Assembly (NCBI GenBank): GCA_002308615.1
Contig: DBWC01000127.1
Coordinates: 1 to 8,748, forward strand
DNA from: Clostridiales bacterium UBA1248
GTDB taxonomy: Bacteria; Bacillota; Clostridia; Oscillospirales; CAG-272
DNA length: 8,748 nt
Direction: 5' to 3'
Positions within the stretch are counted from its first letter, which is position 1, and every line of letters starts with the position of its first letter. The position numbers and the translations under genes are program-made. Below are positions 1 through 5,290 of the stretch, in pieces. The notes beneath the pieces were generated by a model, which was not told the DNA's origin, ran no database searches, and saw only the letters and a list, made by a program, of their open reading frames with translations.

Positions 1-30
1 GCGAACGTCTTCATGAAACCGGCTGAATAT

Positions 31-62
31 GAAAAGCAGACTGATATTGATTTCAGCCTGCT
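31..62 (-). terminator. Rho-independent terminator of the pyrR-uraA operon
   Basis: Read on the minus strand, AGCAGGCTGA pairs with TCAGTCTGCT (10 bp including one G-U wobble) across an 8-nt loop and is followed by TTTTC. It lies about 90 bp past the uraA stop. The same DNA read on the plus strand gives a slightly poorer stem (one A/C mismatch) followed by GTTTTT, so it could work in both directions for a gene entering from the left. The T-run is short on the minus side, so efficiency is uncertain. Confidence 0.65.
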
Positions 63-67
63 GTTTT

Positions 68-139
68 TAAGTGCGCACTTACTCACCGCATGGACTTGCG
101 GTGAAAAACATCCTTATGCCGGTCGAGCCTTGACGGCTC
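68..139. repeat. Cluster of small inverted repeats downstream of uraA
   Basis: Three short dyads lie between the uraA stop and the terminator. They are a perfect 14-bp palindrome TAAGTGCGCACTTA at 68-81, a stem CACCGCA/TGCGGTG with a 6-nt loop at 84-103, and a 5-bp stem GAGCC/GGCTC with a 5-nt loop at 125-139. None is followed by a good T-run on the minus strand. They may form a structured 3' untranslated region, or be part of an element continuing beyond the left edge. No ORF here has coding character. Confidence 0.5.
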
Positions 140-154
140 CGCGGATCGATTTTT

Positions 155-1540
155 TTATTCTTCTTTTTCTTTATCGGGCTTTTCTTCTGCGACTTCGTTT
201 TCTTCTTTTTCTTTATCTTTATCTCTCTGAGAGAGTATGAAGTTCGTGAATATACCGAGGATGAGCGCGCAGGCTACCTTTGTAAGCTCGATCTTGCCGA
301 AGCTTACGACCATGCCGCCGACGCCGGCTATAAGTATAACGGAGACTGTGAAAAGGTTCTTGTTGTCTTCAAGATTTGCTTTCTGTATCATCTTAAGACC
401 GGATACCGCGATGAAGCCGTACAGAGCGAAGCAGACGCCGCCCATTACGCAGCTCGGTATCGTTGCCAGAAACGTTGTGAACGGAGCAACGAACGCCGCG
501 ACTATCGCCATGATCGCAGTTGCAAGTATGGTGACGACGGAAGCGTTGCCGGAGATGGCTACGCAGCCTATGGATTCACCGTACGTGGTGTTCGGGCAGC
601 CGCCGAAGAACGCGCCGGCTACTGAACCGATACCGTCGCCGAGAAGCGTGCGGGAGAGGCCGGGATCTTCAAGCAGGTCGTGCTCGATTATCGAGGAGAT
701 GTTCTTGTGGTCGGCGAGATGTTCCGCGAATACGACGAACGCAACGGGAACGTAAGCTATAAGCACCTTGCCTATGAAAGCGCCCAGCGTTCCGAGATCG
801 CCGAAATCGTAATTGCCGCTGAACGCCGTAATGAACGTGAATTCAGGCAGCCACTTCATATTTGCAAACAATGAGAAATCTATGACCTTAAGGCTATCAA
901 CGCCGGTGTACGTTCCGATAAACGTGAAATACGCCGCGCACAGATAACCTGCCAGTATACCGATGATGAACGGTATCATCTTCATCATTTTCTTGCCGAA
1001 TACCGAGCAAATCATCGTAACTATAAGCGTTACGAGACCGCAGATAAGAGCAACGTACGTATTTGTCGTGCTGAAGGAACCTTTGAAGAGATCGCCGACG
1101 GCGTTTCCGGCAAGCGAAAGACCGATTATAGCAACGGTCGGGCCGATAACGACGGCGGGCATAATTTTATTTATCCATTTAACGCCTGCAAGCTTGACGA
1201 TAAGCGCGATCACGACGTAAACGAGACCCGCAGCCGCGGCGCCTATCAGAAGTCCGAGGTAACCCGCGGAAGCGGATACGCCGCCCGCGAAAGCCGCCGC
1301 CATCGAGCCGAGGAAGGCGAACGAGGATCCGAGGAAGACAGGGCTTCTGAATTTAGTGAACAGAAGATATACAAGCGTTCCGACGCCGGCTCCGAACAGA
1401 GCCGCCGACTGCGACATGCCGTTTCCTATGATCGCAGGTACCGCTATCGTTGCGGCAAGGATCGCAAGTAATTGCTGAAGAGCGAATAACAGGACTTTAC
1501 CGAACGCGGGTTTGTCCTTTACGCCATAGGTGAGTTTCAT
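155..1540 (-). CDS. uraA: Uracil permease, NCS2 (nucleobase:cation symporter-2) family
   Basis: A membrane transporter that brings uracil into the cell, probably by proton symport, for salvage by the uracil phosphoribosyltransferase activity of PyrR next door. At 461 residues it is slightly longer than most UraA/PyrP proteins. It is hydrophobic throughout, with many membrane segments. Family motifs are visible: the N-terminal LQQLLAILAATIAVP stretch (about 21-35), FAEHLADHKN (271-280) with the substrate-binding Glu at E273, and GGCPNTTYGES (313-323) with the second Glu at E322. By eye alignment to E. coli UraA, the N-terminal LQH histidine is Gln and the position of H245 is Asp; the specificity effect is unknown. 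The C-terminus carries a hydrophilic Lys/Glu-rich tail (about 438-461), partly from an internal DNA repeat. A GGAGG site 5 nt before the ATG supports the start. It lies 45 bp after pyrR and shares its attenuator. Xanthine or another base is a less likely substrate given the pyrR context. Confidence 0.93.
   Translation of the reverse strand: MKLTYGVKDKPAFGKVLLFALQQLLAILAATIAVPAIIGNGMSQSAALFGAGVGTLVYLLFTKFRSPVFLGSSFAFLGSMAAAFAGGVSASAGYLGLLIGAAAAGLVYVVIALIVKLAGVKWINKIMPAVVIGPTVAIIGLSLAGNAVGDLFKGSFSTTNTYVALICGLVTLIVTMICSVFGKKMMKMIPFIIGILAGYLCAAYFTFIGTYTGVDSLKVIDFSLFANMKWLPEFTFITAFSGNYDFGDLGTLGAFIGKVLIAYVPVAFVVFAEHLADHKNISSIIEHDLLEDPGLSRTLLGDGIGSVAGAFFGGCPNTTYGESIGCVAISGNASVVTILATAIMAIVAAFVAPFTTFLATIPSCVMGGVCFALYGFIAVSGLKMIQKANLEDNKNLFTVSVILIAGVGGMVVSFGKIELTKVACALILGIFTNFILSQRDKDKEKEENEVAEEKPDKEKEE
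158..217. repeat. 18-bp exact direct repeat inside the 3' end of uraA
   Basis: TTCTTCTTTTTCTTTATC occurs at 158-175 and again at 200-217, 42 bp apart, which is in frame (14 codons). On the coding strand both copies encode DKEKEE, so the charged C-terminal tail of the permease looks like a product of local duplication or slippage in purine-rich DNA. Confidence 0.8.
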
Positions 1541-1559
1541 ATAAACCTCCGTTATTTTA

Positions 1560-1575
1560 AGCCGGACTTCCGGCT
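1560..1575 (-). other. Intercistronic hairpin between pyrR and uraA
   Basis: AGCCGG-AAGT-CCGGCT forms a 6-bp GC-rich stem with a tetraloop in the 45-bp gap, about 10 nt past the pyrR stop and 9 nt before the GGAGG site of uraA. It is followed by TTAAAAT rather than a T-run, so it is not a convincing terminator. It may protect or define mRNA ends, or tune the relative expression of uraA. Confidence 0.5.
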
Positions 1576-1585
1576 GATTTACTTG

Positions 1586-2131
1586 TTACGTACGCTGAAG
1601 AAGCTTTACGCAAAGCTCCCCGTCGTATTCCGGGACGTGTACGGATATTATCTCCGATTTTGACGTCGGCACGTTTTTGCCCACGTAATCCGCGCGTATG
1701 GGCAGCTCCCTGTGACCGCGGTCGATCAGCACCGCGAGCTGTATGCAGCTCGGACGCCCCATTGCGAATATCGCTTCTATCGCCGCGCGCGCCGTCCTGC
1801 CGGTGAACATCACGTCGTCAACTATGACCACGCGCTTGTCCAAAACGTCGAAGGGCAGCTTTGACGGCGTTACCGTGGGATCTTTGTGCTCGGGTGATAT
1901 ATCGTCGCGGTAAAATTTTATGTCAAGCTCCCCGCACGGCACAGCTGCTCCTTCTATTTTATTTATATTTTCCGCTATCATAAGTGAAAGCGGCATTCCG
2001 CGGCGGCGTATGCCGACGAGCACAACGTCGCGCGTACCTTTGTTTTTTTCAATTATTTCATGCGAGATACGCGTTACCGCGCGGCGCACCGCCGCCTCGT
2101 CCATAAGTTCCGCTTTTAAAACAGGTTCCAT
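1586..2131 (-). CDS. pyrR: Bifunctional pyr operon RNA-binding attenuator protein / uracil phosphoribosyltransferase PyrR
   Basis: PyrR binds UMP/UTP and then a hairpin in pyr leader RNA to favour termination. It also converts uracil plus PRPP to UMP. The 181-residue length is typical. The PRPP-binding loop VVIVDDVMFTGRT is at 101-113, an IRRRG motif at 41-45 provides basic residues, and DRGHRELPIRADYVGKNVPTS (137-157) is the PyrR signature. I chose the ATG at 2131 because it gives the usual family N-terminus; an in-frame TTG 12 codons upstream would translate through the leader terminator. The ribosome site is a weak GGCGGGA that lies inside the terminator's 3' arm. It is first in a two-gene operon with uraA and is controlled by the leader at 2132-2243, i.e. 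it probably regulates itself. Confidence 0.95.
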   Translation of the reverse strand: MEPVLKAELMDEAAVRRAVTRISHEIIEKNKGTRDVVLVGIRRRGMPLSLMIAENINKIEGAAVPCGELDIKFYRDDISPEHKDPTVTPSKLPFDVLDKRVVIVDDVMFTGRTARAAIEAIFAMGRPSCIQLAVLIDRGHRELPIRADYVGKNVPTSKSEIISVHVPEYDGELCVKLLQRT

Positions 2132-2161
2132 AAAAAATTCCCGCCGATACACGGCAGGAAT
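2132..2161 (-). terminator. Attenuator terminator in the pyrR leader, abutting the start codon
   Basis: On the minus strand ATTCCTGCCG pairs with CGGCGGGAAT (10 bp, one G-U wobble) around loop TGTAT, followed immediately by a run of T and then the pyrR ATG at 2131. This is a classical intrinsic terminator. Its 3' arm holds the only Shine-Dalgarno-like sequence (GGCGGGA), so forming the hairpin would also hide the ribosome site. Confidence 0.85.
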
Positions 2162-2243
2162 CCACAATTTCAGCTTATTGCGTATAATCTTGCCGGTATC
2201 TCCGTACCGAATCGGATCACGTCCGAGAGCTTAAAGATCTACT
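2146..2243 (-). promoter_or_regulatory. pyr leader: PyrR-type RNA hairpin and competing antiterminator
   Basis: The predicted leader runs from about 2243 to 2132 (some 112 nt). In order: a hairpin TCGGA-CGTGA-TCCGA (2226-2212); then CGGTA-CGGAGA-TACCG (2209-2194), whose six-base loop fits the CNGNGA hexaloop of Bacillus PyrR binding sites; then the terminator. The segment GATACCGGCA (2200-2191) can instead pair with TGCCGTGTATC (2156-2146) for 10 bp with one bulged U. That antiterminator consumes both the right arm of the hexaloop hairpin and the left arm of the terminator. The three structures are therefore mutually exclusive, as in known pyr attenuators. The hairpin's closing pairs are A-U rather than the canonical C-G/U-G. 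Confidence 0.75.
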
Positions 2244-2249
2244 GTACAG

Positions 2250-2278
2250 AGTATACCACAGAATTGCGCGTTTGTAAA
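2250..2278 (-). promoter_or_regulatory. Sigma-A promoter of the pyrR-uraA operon
   Basis: On the minus strand, TTTACA (2278-2273), a 17-bp spacer and TATACT (2255-2250) each differ from consensus at one position. The expected start of transcription is near 2243. It lies just downstream of the lipoprotein gene, so pyrR-uraA has its own promoter and is not simply an extension of the asd unit. Confidence 0.8.
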
Positions 2279-2297
2279 GAGCTTTTTTGCAATTTCC

Positions 2298-2320
2298 GAA
2301 AAAATTTGACTTATTTTTTC
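2298..2320 (-). terminator. AT-rich hairpin after the lipoprotein gene (weak terminator candidate)
   Basis: GAAAAAAT (2320-2313) and ATTTTTTC (2305-2298) form a perfect 8-bp stem with loop AAGTCAA, only 6 bp past the stop codon. The stem is almost all A-T and no separate T-run follows, so it may be a poor terminator or a leaky one that lets asd transcripts run into pyrR. Confidence 0.35.
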
Positions 2321-2326
2321 AAAAAT

Positions 2327-3319
2327 TTACAGGAACGGATATTCGGGTTCCGTATGATAGCGGTAAATGAGAGCGGAGTCGTCGTACAGATGCTGCGCGA
2401 GTATGCTTTCCGGCTCAGTGCCGCGGTCTGTGACGGTGAACTCATACGTCCGCGCTTCCCATCCGTCGTTTTCGTCGTTACCGGCCATGGCGTCGATATT
2501 GACTGTCACGGTATATGAGCCGTCCGGGTTCTGCGCGACGTCTGAGATCACGCCGGACGGAAACGGTCCGCCCGCGTTCCATACGGCGAAAGCGATCCTG
2601 CCGCCTTCATCGGAGCCGATATAGAAGAAGTTTCCGTTTTCGTTGCTCCAGTAACCTTCATGGGCGCTTATAAACGCTTCCTTCATATCGTCGCCGTGAC
2701 CTATAAACGGATTTTCCGCCTCCGTATGGAAATAATACGTTTTCGGCTCGGATCCACTGGGAGCTGTCGCCTCTATCGATACGGGATCGACGTCTTTATC
2801 GGTTACCTGCATCGTATATTCGTACGACGCCCAGCCCTCTCCGTACGATTCCGGATCGTCCGGCTGTTCGCTTACCGTTATTTTCAGAGTATAGGCTCCC
2901 TCGCCTGTTTTTTCAACTTCATTGACCGTGCCGGACGGGAAAGGACCGCCCGCTTCCCACATTTCAAACGATACGCGGCCTTCGCCGTCCTGCACGTAAA
3001 AGCGGATGAATTCTCCGTTTTCCTTCTCAGTCCAGTAACCGGCGTGAGTTTTAACGAAATCAGCCGCGGTGATCTGTTCTTCCGCTTCCGTCGTCACAGC
3101 CTCCGTCGTCTCCTCTTCCGTTTCTGTCGCGGGGACAGTTTCTGCGTCAGTTTCGGTATCCGTCGCAGGCTCGGTTTCCGTTTCTTCTGCCGTCCCCGTA
3201 TCCGTGACGGCGGCTTCCGTCTCTGTCGTATCTTTTGCGGTCGTCTCCGGCTCACCGGCGCACGCGGATAAGATCAGTACAGCGGCAAGGACGACGGATA
3301 ATAATACGCTTTTTTTCAT
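2327..3319 (-). CDS. Secreted lipoprotein with two tandem copies of an unrecognised domain
   Basis: A lipid-anchored extracellular protein of 330 residues; function unknown. The N-terminus (MKKSVLLSVVLAAVLILSAC) is a lipoprotein signal peptide with lipobox LSAC, lipidated Cys20. Residues 21-82 form a Thr/Glu/Ala-rich low-complexity linker. Two homologous units follow, about 88-205 and 216-329. Shared features include HxGYW (92-96; 220-224), the identical AGGPFPSG (123-130; 249-256), a GxYT segment, GW, a VTD turn, a YxFHT/YRYHT motif near the end, and a final E-x-P-F. The copies are clearly diverged, so the duplication is not recent. The beta-rich pattern suggests a sandwich or barrel-like fold (inference). 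An AAAGGAT site precedes the ATG. The gene lies 14 bp after asd and is probably co-transcribed with it. Confidence 0.85.
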   Translation of the reverse strand: MKKSVLLSVVLAAVLILSACAGEPETTAKDTTETEAAVTDTGTAEETETEPATDTETDAETVPATETEEETTEAVTTEAEEQITAADFVKTHAGYWTEKENGEFIRFYVQDGEGRVSFEMWEAGGPFPSGTVNEVEKTGEGAYTLKITVSEQPDDPESYGEGWASYEYTMQVTDKDVDPVSIEATAPSGSEPKTYYFHTEAENPFIGHGDDMKEAFISAHEGYWSNENGNFFYIGSDEGGRIAFAVWNAGGPFPSGVISDVAQNPDGSYTVTVNIDAMAGNDENDGWEARTYEFTVTDRGTEPESILAQHLYDDSALIYRYHTEPEYPFL

Positions 3320-3333
3320 CTTTTATCCTTTCT

Positions 3334-4410
3334 TTAATCAAGCAGGCCTTTTGCGGCAAGATATTCGGCCGACAGCACCGCGCCGCCCGCCGCGCCGCGC
3401 AGCGTGTTGTGCGATACGCCTATGAACTTCCAGTCGTAGACCGTATCTTCTCTCAGTCTGCCCGCGGTCACGCCCATGCCGCCGTATATATCGCGGTCGA
3501 GCTTTGTCTGCGGACGGTTGTCTTCTTCAAAATAGGTAAGGAATTTTTCGGGAGCCGAAGGCAGCCTGAGTCTCTGCGGCTCTCCCTCGTATTCATCCCA
3601 GGCTTTTAAAATCTGCTCTTTTGTCGGATTCTTTCTGAATTTTACGAAAACAGCGGCAAGATGTCCGTTTGTGACCGGCACTCTTATGCACTGCGTAGTT
3701 ATGACGGGAAGAGACGCGTTCTTTATGACGCCGTCTTCGACCTTTCCCCAGATCTTGAGCGGCTCTTTTTCGCTCTTCTCTTCTTCTCCGCCTATGTACG
3801 GTATAACGTTGTCTATCATTTCGGGCCACTGCGCAAACGTCTTGCCCGCGCCTGAGATGGCCTGATACGTGGTGACTACCATTTCGTACGGCTCGTATTC
3901 AAGAAGCGGCGTTATGAGCGGAACGTAACTCTGTATGGAGCAGTTCGGCTTTACGGCTATATATCCGCGCTTTGTGCCGAGGCGCTTTTTCTGCGTTTCT
4001 ATAACAGCGGTGTGCTCCGGGTTTATCTCGGGAATGAGCATCGGAACGTCCGGCAGACCTCTGCACGCGGAGTTGTTCGATACGACGATTATCTCCGCCT
4101 TCGCGTATTTTTCCTCAAGCTCGCGCACTTCGGCTTTGGGCAGATCTATCGCACAGAAGACGAAATCTACAAGCGGCTTTATGGCGTCTATATCGTTTGC
4201 GTCGATGACGGTCATATCCTTTATGTAATTCGGCATCGGTATATCGAGCTTCCAGCGTCCGTCAATCGCTTCCGTATACGTTTTTCCTGCGCTTCTCGGG
4301 CTTGCGGCTATCGCCGTTACGGTAAAGAAAGGATGTTTATCAAGCAAAACGGCGAATCTCTGACCCACCATTCCCGTTGCGCCAACTATGCCGGCTCTGT
4401 ATTTTTTCAT
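3334..4410 (-). CDS. asd: Aspartate-semialdehyde dehydrogenase
   Basis: Reduces L-aspartyl-4-phosphate to aspartate 4-semialdehyde with NADPH, in the cytoplasm, at the branch point to lysine/diaminopimelate, threonine and methionine. The 358-residue product starts with the nucleotide-binding loop GATGMVGQRF (10-19). The nucleophile is Cys157 in KPNCSIQ, and the likely base is His250 in RVPVTNGHLAA. SNNSACR (111-117) and the C-terminal GVSHNTLRGAAGGAV (331-345) are also typical. The PNCS/VTNGH pattern resembles the archaeal/fungal-type branch, which is common in clostridia, rather than the E. coli branch. The ATG at 4410 is preferred because GAGGTGA lies just upstream; the in-frame GTG three codons earlier is part of that ribosome site. 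It is transcribed from a consensus promoter, with the duplicated-domain lipoprotein gene directly downstream. No other lysine-pathway gene is in the window. Confidence 0.95.
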   Translation of the reverse strand: MKKYRAGIVGATGMVGQRFAVLLDKHPFFTVTAIAASPRSAGKTYTEAIDGRWKLDIPMPNYIKDMTVIDANDIDAIKPLVDFVFCAIDLPKAEVRELEEKYAKAEIIVVSNNSACRGLPDVPMLIPEINPEHTAVIETQKKRLGTKRGYIAVKPNCSIQSYVPLITPLLEYEPYEMVVTTYQAISGAGKTFAQWPEMIDNVIPYIGGEEEKSEKEPLKIWGKVEDGVIKNASLPVITTQCIRVPVTNGHLAAVFVKFRKNPTKEQILKAWDEYEGEPQRLRLPSAPEKFLTYFEEDNRPQTKLDRDIYGGMGVTAGRLREDTVYDWKFIGVSHNTLRGAAGGAVLSAEYLAAKGLLD

Positions 4411-4439
4411 ATGTATCACCTCGGTTTGTTATTATAATC

Positions 4440-4468
4440 ATTATATGCACGCATATCCGTTTTGTCAA
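4440..4468 (-). promoter_or_regulatory. Consensus sigma-A promoter of asd with internal palindrome
   Basis: TTGACA (4468-4463), a 17-bp spacer and TATAAT (4445-4440) match consensus exactly. The perfect dyad ATATGC-AC-GCATAT (4443-4456) covers the spacer and the start of the -10 box, a classical operator position for a repressor. The leader to the asd ATG is only about 23 nt, leaving no room for a lysine riboswitch or T-box. Confidence 0.88.
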
Positions 4469-4500
4469 GTATTCTTTTGCATATTATATAAAGCAGTTTT

Positions 4501-4535
4501 GCGCCTTTTTTATCGTTTATGACGAAAAGCGGCGC
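4501..4535. other. Imperfect hairpin in the divergent intergenic region
   Basis: GCGCC (4501-4505) pairs with GGCGC (4531-4535). Inside, TCGT (4513-4516) pairs with ACGA (4522-4525) around TTATG, with T-rich/A-rich internal loops between. It sits between the two divergent promoters and is probably not transcribed by either. It could be a binding site or a decayed terminator; the evidence is only the pairing. Confidence 0.3.
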
Positions 4536-4597
4536 GACACGGGCGTCATTATATTACGTTAAATTTACAATATATTGCAGAATAAACGCATATTATG

Positions 4598-4606
4598 TGC
4601 TAAAAT
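4598..4606 (+). promoter_or_regulatory. Extended -10 promoter for the flavodoxin-like gene
   Basis: TGCTAAAAT is an extended -10 element (TG-N-TAAAAT). The nearest -35-like sequence, TTGCAG at 4575-4580, is 20 bp away, too far for a normal spacer, so the promoter would rely on the TG extension. It is placed correctly for a short leader ahead of the AAGGAG site at 4619-4624. Confidence 0.5.
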
Positions 4607-4634
4607 GAGAAAAAACGGTAAGGAGTTCTTTGCT

Positions 4635-5045
4635 ATGAAAATGAGAGTCATTTATTATTCGGGCAGGAAAAAAATGTCCGATCTTGCGGAATATTTATCT
4701 AAGAATTCTGACGAATACAAGCCGGATACGATCCCGCCGGATTATTCTCTCGATAAAGAAAAGCTGCTCGTGCTCGGTATGTCAAAACTGACTAAGCTGC
4801 CGGACGAGGTGCGCCGTTTCTGCGTCAACCTTAAGCCCGCCACGGTCAAAAACATAGCCTTATACACGGACAGACCCGAGGCGGAGGCAAAGGAATTCAT
4901 AAAGCTTCTGCGCGACGGCGGAGCGAACGTCCTCGATACCGTGCTTTACGTAAAACCGGAATTTCTGTCGTTCAAAAAAGCCTCGGACGAGGAAAAGAAA
5001 GCCGCCGACGAATGGTTTGAAAGCATACTGCCGCAGCTGAAATAA
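4635..5045 (+). CDS. Small flavodoxin-fold-like protein
   Basis: A 136-residue cytoplasmic protein with alternating beta and alpha segments. It begins MKMRVIYYSGRKKMSDLAEYL, like the first strand and helix of flavodoxins (VIYYSGTGNT...). A second strand, LLVLGMS (about 44-50), precedes a helix; NIALYTD (about 73-79) and NVLDTVLYVKPEF (about 98-110) look like later core strands. The Thr/Ser-Gly-Asn-Thr phosphate-binding loop is replaced by SGRKKMS, so FMN binding in the usual way is doubtful. Assignment to the flavodoxin-like superfamily is by eye and moderately sure; the function is unknown. AAGGAG, 9-10 nt before the ATG at 4635, sets the start; the open frame continues 20 codons upstream without a ribosome site. 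It is monocistronic, divergent from asd, and ends at a strong terminator. Confidence 0.8.
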   Translation: MKMRVIYYSGRKKMSDLAEYLSKNSDEYKPDTIPPDYSLDKEKLLVLGMSKLTKLPDEVRRFCVNLKPATVKNIALYTDRPEAEAKEFIKLLRDGGANVLDTVLYVKPEFLSFKKASDEEKKAADEWFESILPQLK

Positions 5046-5052
5046 ACCGTAT

Positions 5053-5080
5053 ACGCGTTGAGAAGATCAACGCGTTTTTT
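5053..5080 (+). terminator. Rho-independent terminator of the flavodoxin-like gene
   Basis: ACGCGTTGA and TCAACGCGT form a perfect 9-bp stem around GAAGA, followed by TTTTT. It begins 7 bp after the stop codon. Confidence 0.93.
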
Positions 5081-5104
5081 ATTTGCCCGCTTTTCGGTGT
5101 AAAA

Positions 5105-5128
5105 AGAATCGTAAAATCATAAAATCAC
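5105..5128. repeat. Three consecutive 8-bp near-repeats
   Basis: AGAATCGT, AAAATCAT and AAAATCAC follow each other without a gap, and a further AAAATC lies at 5140-5145. They lie about 95 bp upstream of the -35 of the MBOAT operon, in AT-rich DNA. They could be a tandem binding site or simply AT-rich low-complexity sequence. The rest of the 245-bp gap shows only the terminator at its left end and the promoter at its right end. Confidence 0.4.
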
Positions 5129-5221
5129 AATTTTAAACCAAAATCCAAAATTACGTCTTATTTTGTGCAGTATCTACAAATCCCCGCCCATAAATTTTAC
5201 ACGGCGAAATAATTTTATGTC

Positions 5222-5250
5222 TTGATTTAGGTCAAAAGATGTTATATAAT
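5222..5250 (+). promoter_or_regulatory. Promoter of the MBOAT-DHHW operon
   Basis: TTGATT (5222-5227), a 17-bp spacer and a perfect TATAAT (5245-5250). The -35 region overlaps a short dyad TTGA-N6-TCAA (5222-5235), a possible operator half-site pair. An AAGGAGA ribosome site at 5274-5280 precedes the ATG at 5291. Confidence 0.75.
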
Positions 5251-5290
5251 TGATCTAATAAAAAAACGATATTAAGGAGAGACGTTTTAT

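Noticed and set aside
237..755. Open frame antisense to uraA
   Set aside because: It is a shadow of the permease gene with no ribosome site or recognisable domain.
2132..2167. In-frame TTG start extending PyrR by 12 residues
   Set aside because: It would translate the terminator hairpin and U-tract, has no ribosome site, and makes the N-terminus longer than the family norm.
2660..3425. Long open frames antisense to the lipoprotein and asd genes
   Set aside because: Arg/Phe-rich or Ser/Val-repetitive translations are mirror images of the Thr/Glu-rich linker and neighbouring codons, without start signals.
4411..4419. GTG start three codons upstream of the asd ATG
   Set aside because: That GTG is part of the GAGGTGA ribosome site that correctly positions the ATG at 4410.
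4411..4440. Possible lysine riboswitch or T-box ahead of asd
   Set aside because: The leader predicted from the consensus promoter is only about 23 nt, too short for either.
4575..4634. Twenty-codon N-terminal extension of the flavodoxin-like protein
   Set aside because: The extension has no ribosome site, would start upstream of the likely promoter -10, and hides an ideal AAGGAG site in front of the ATG at 4635.
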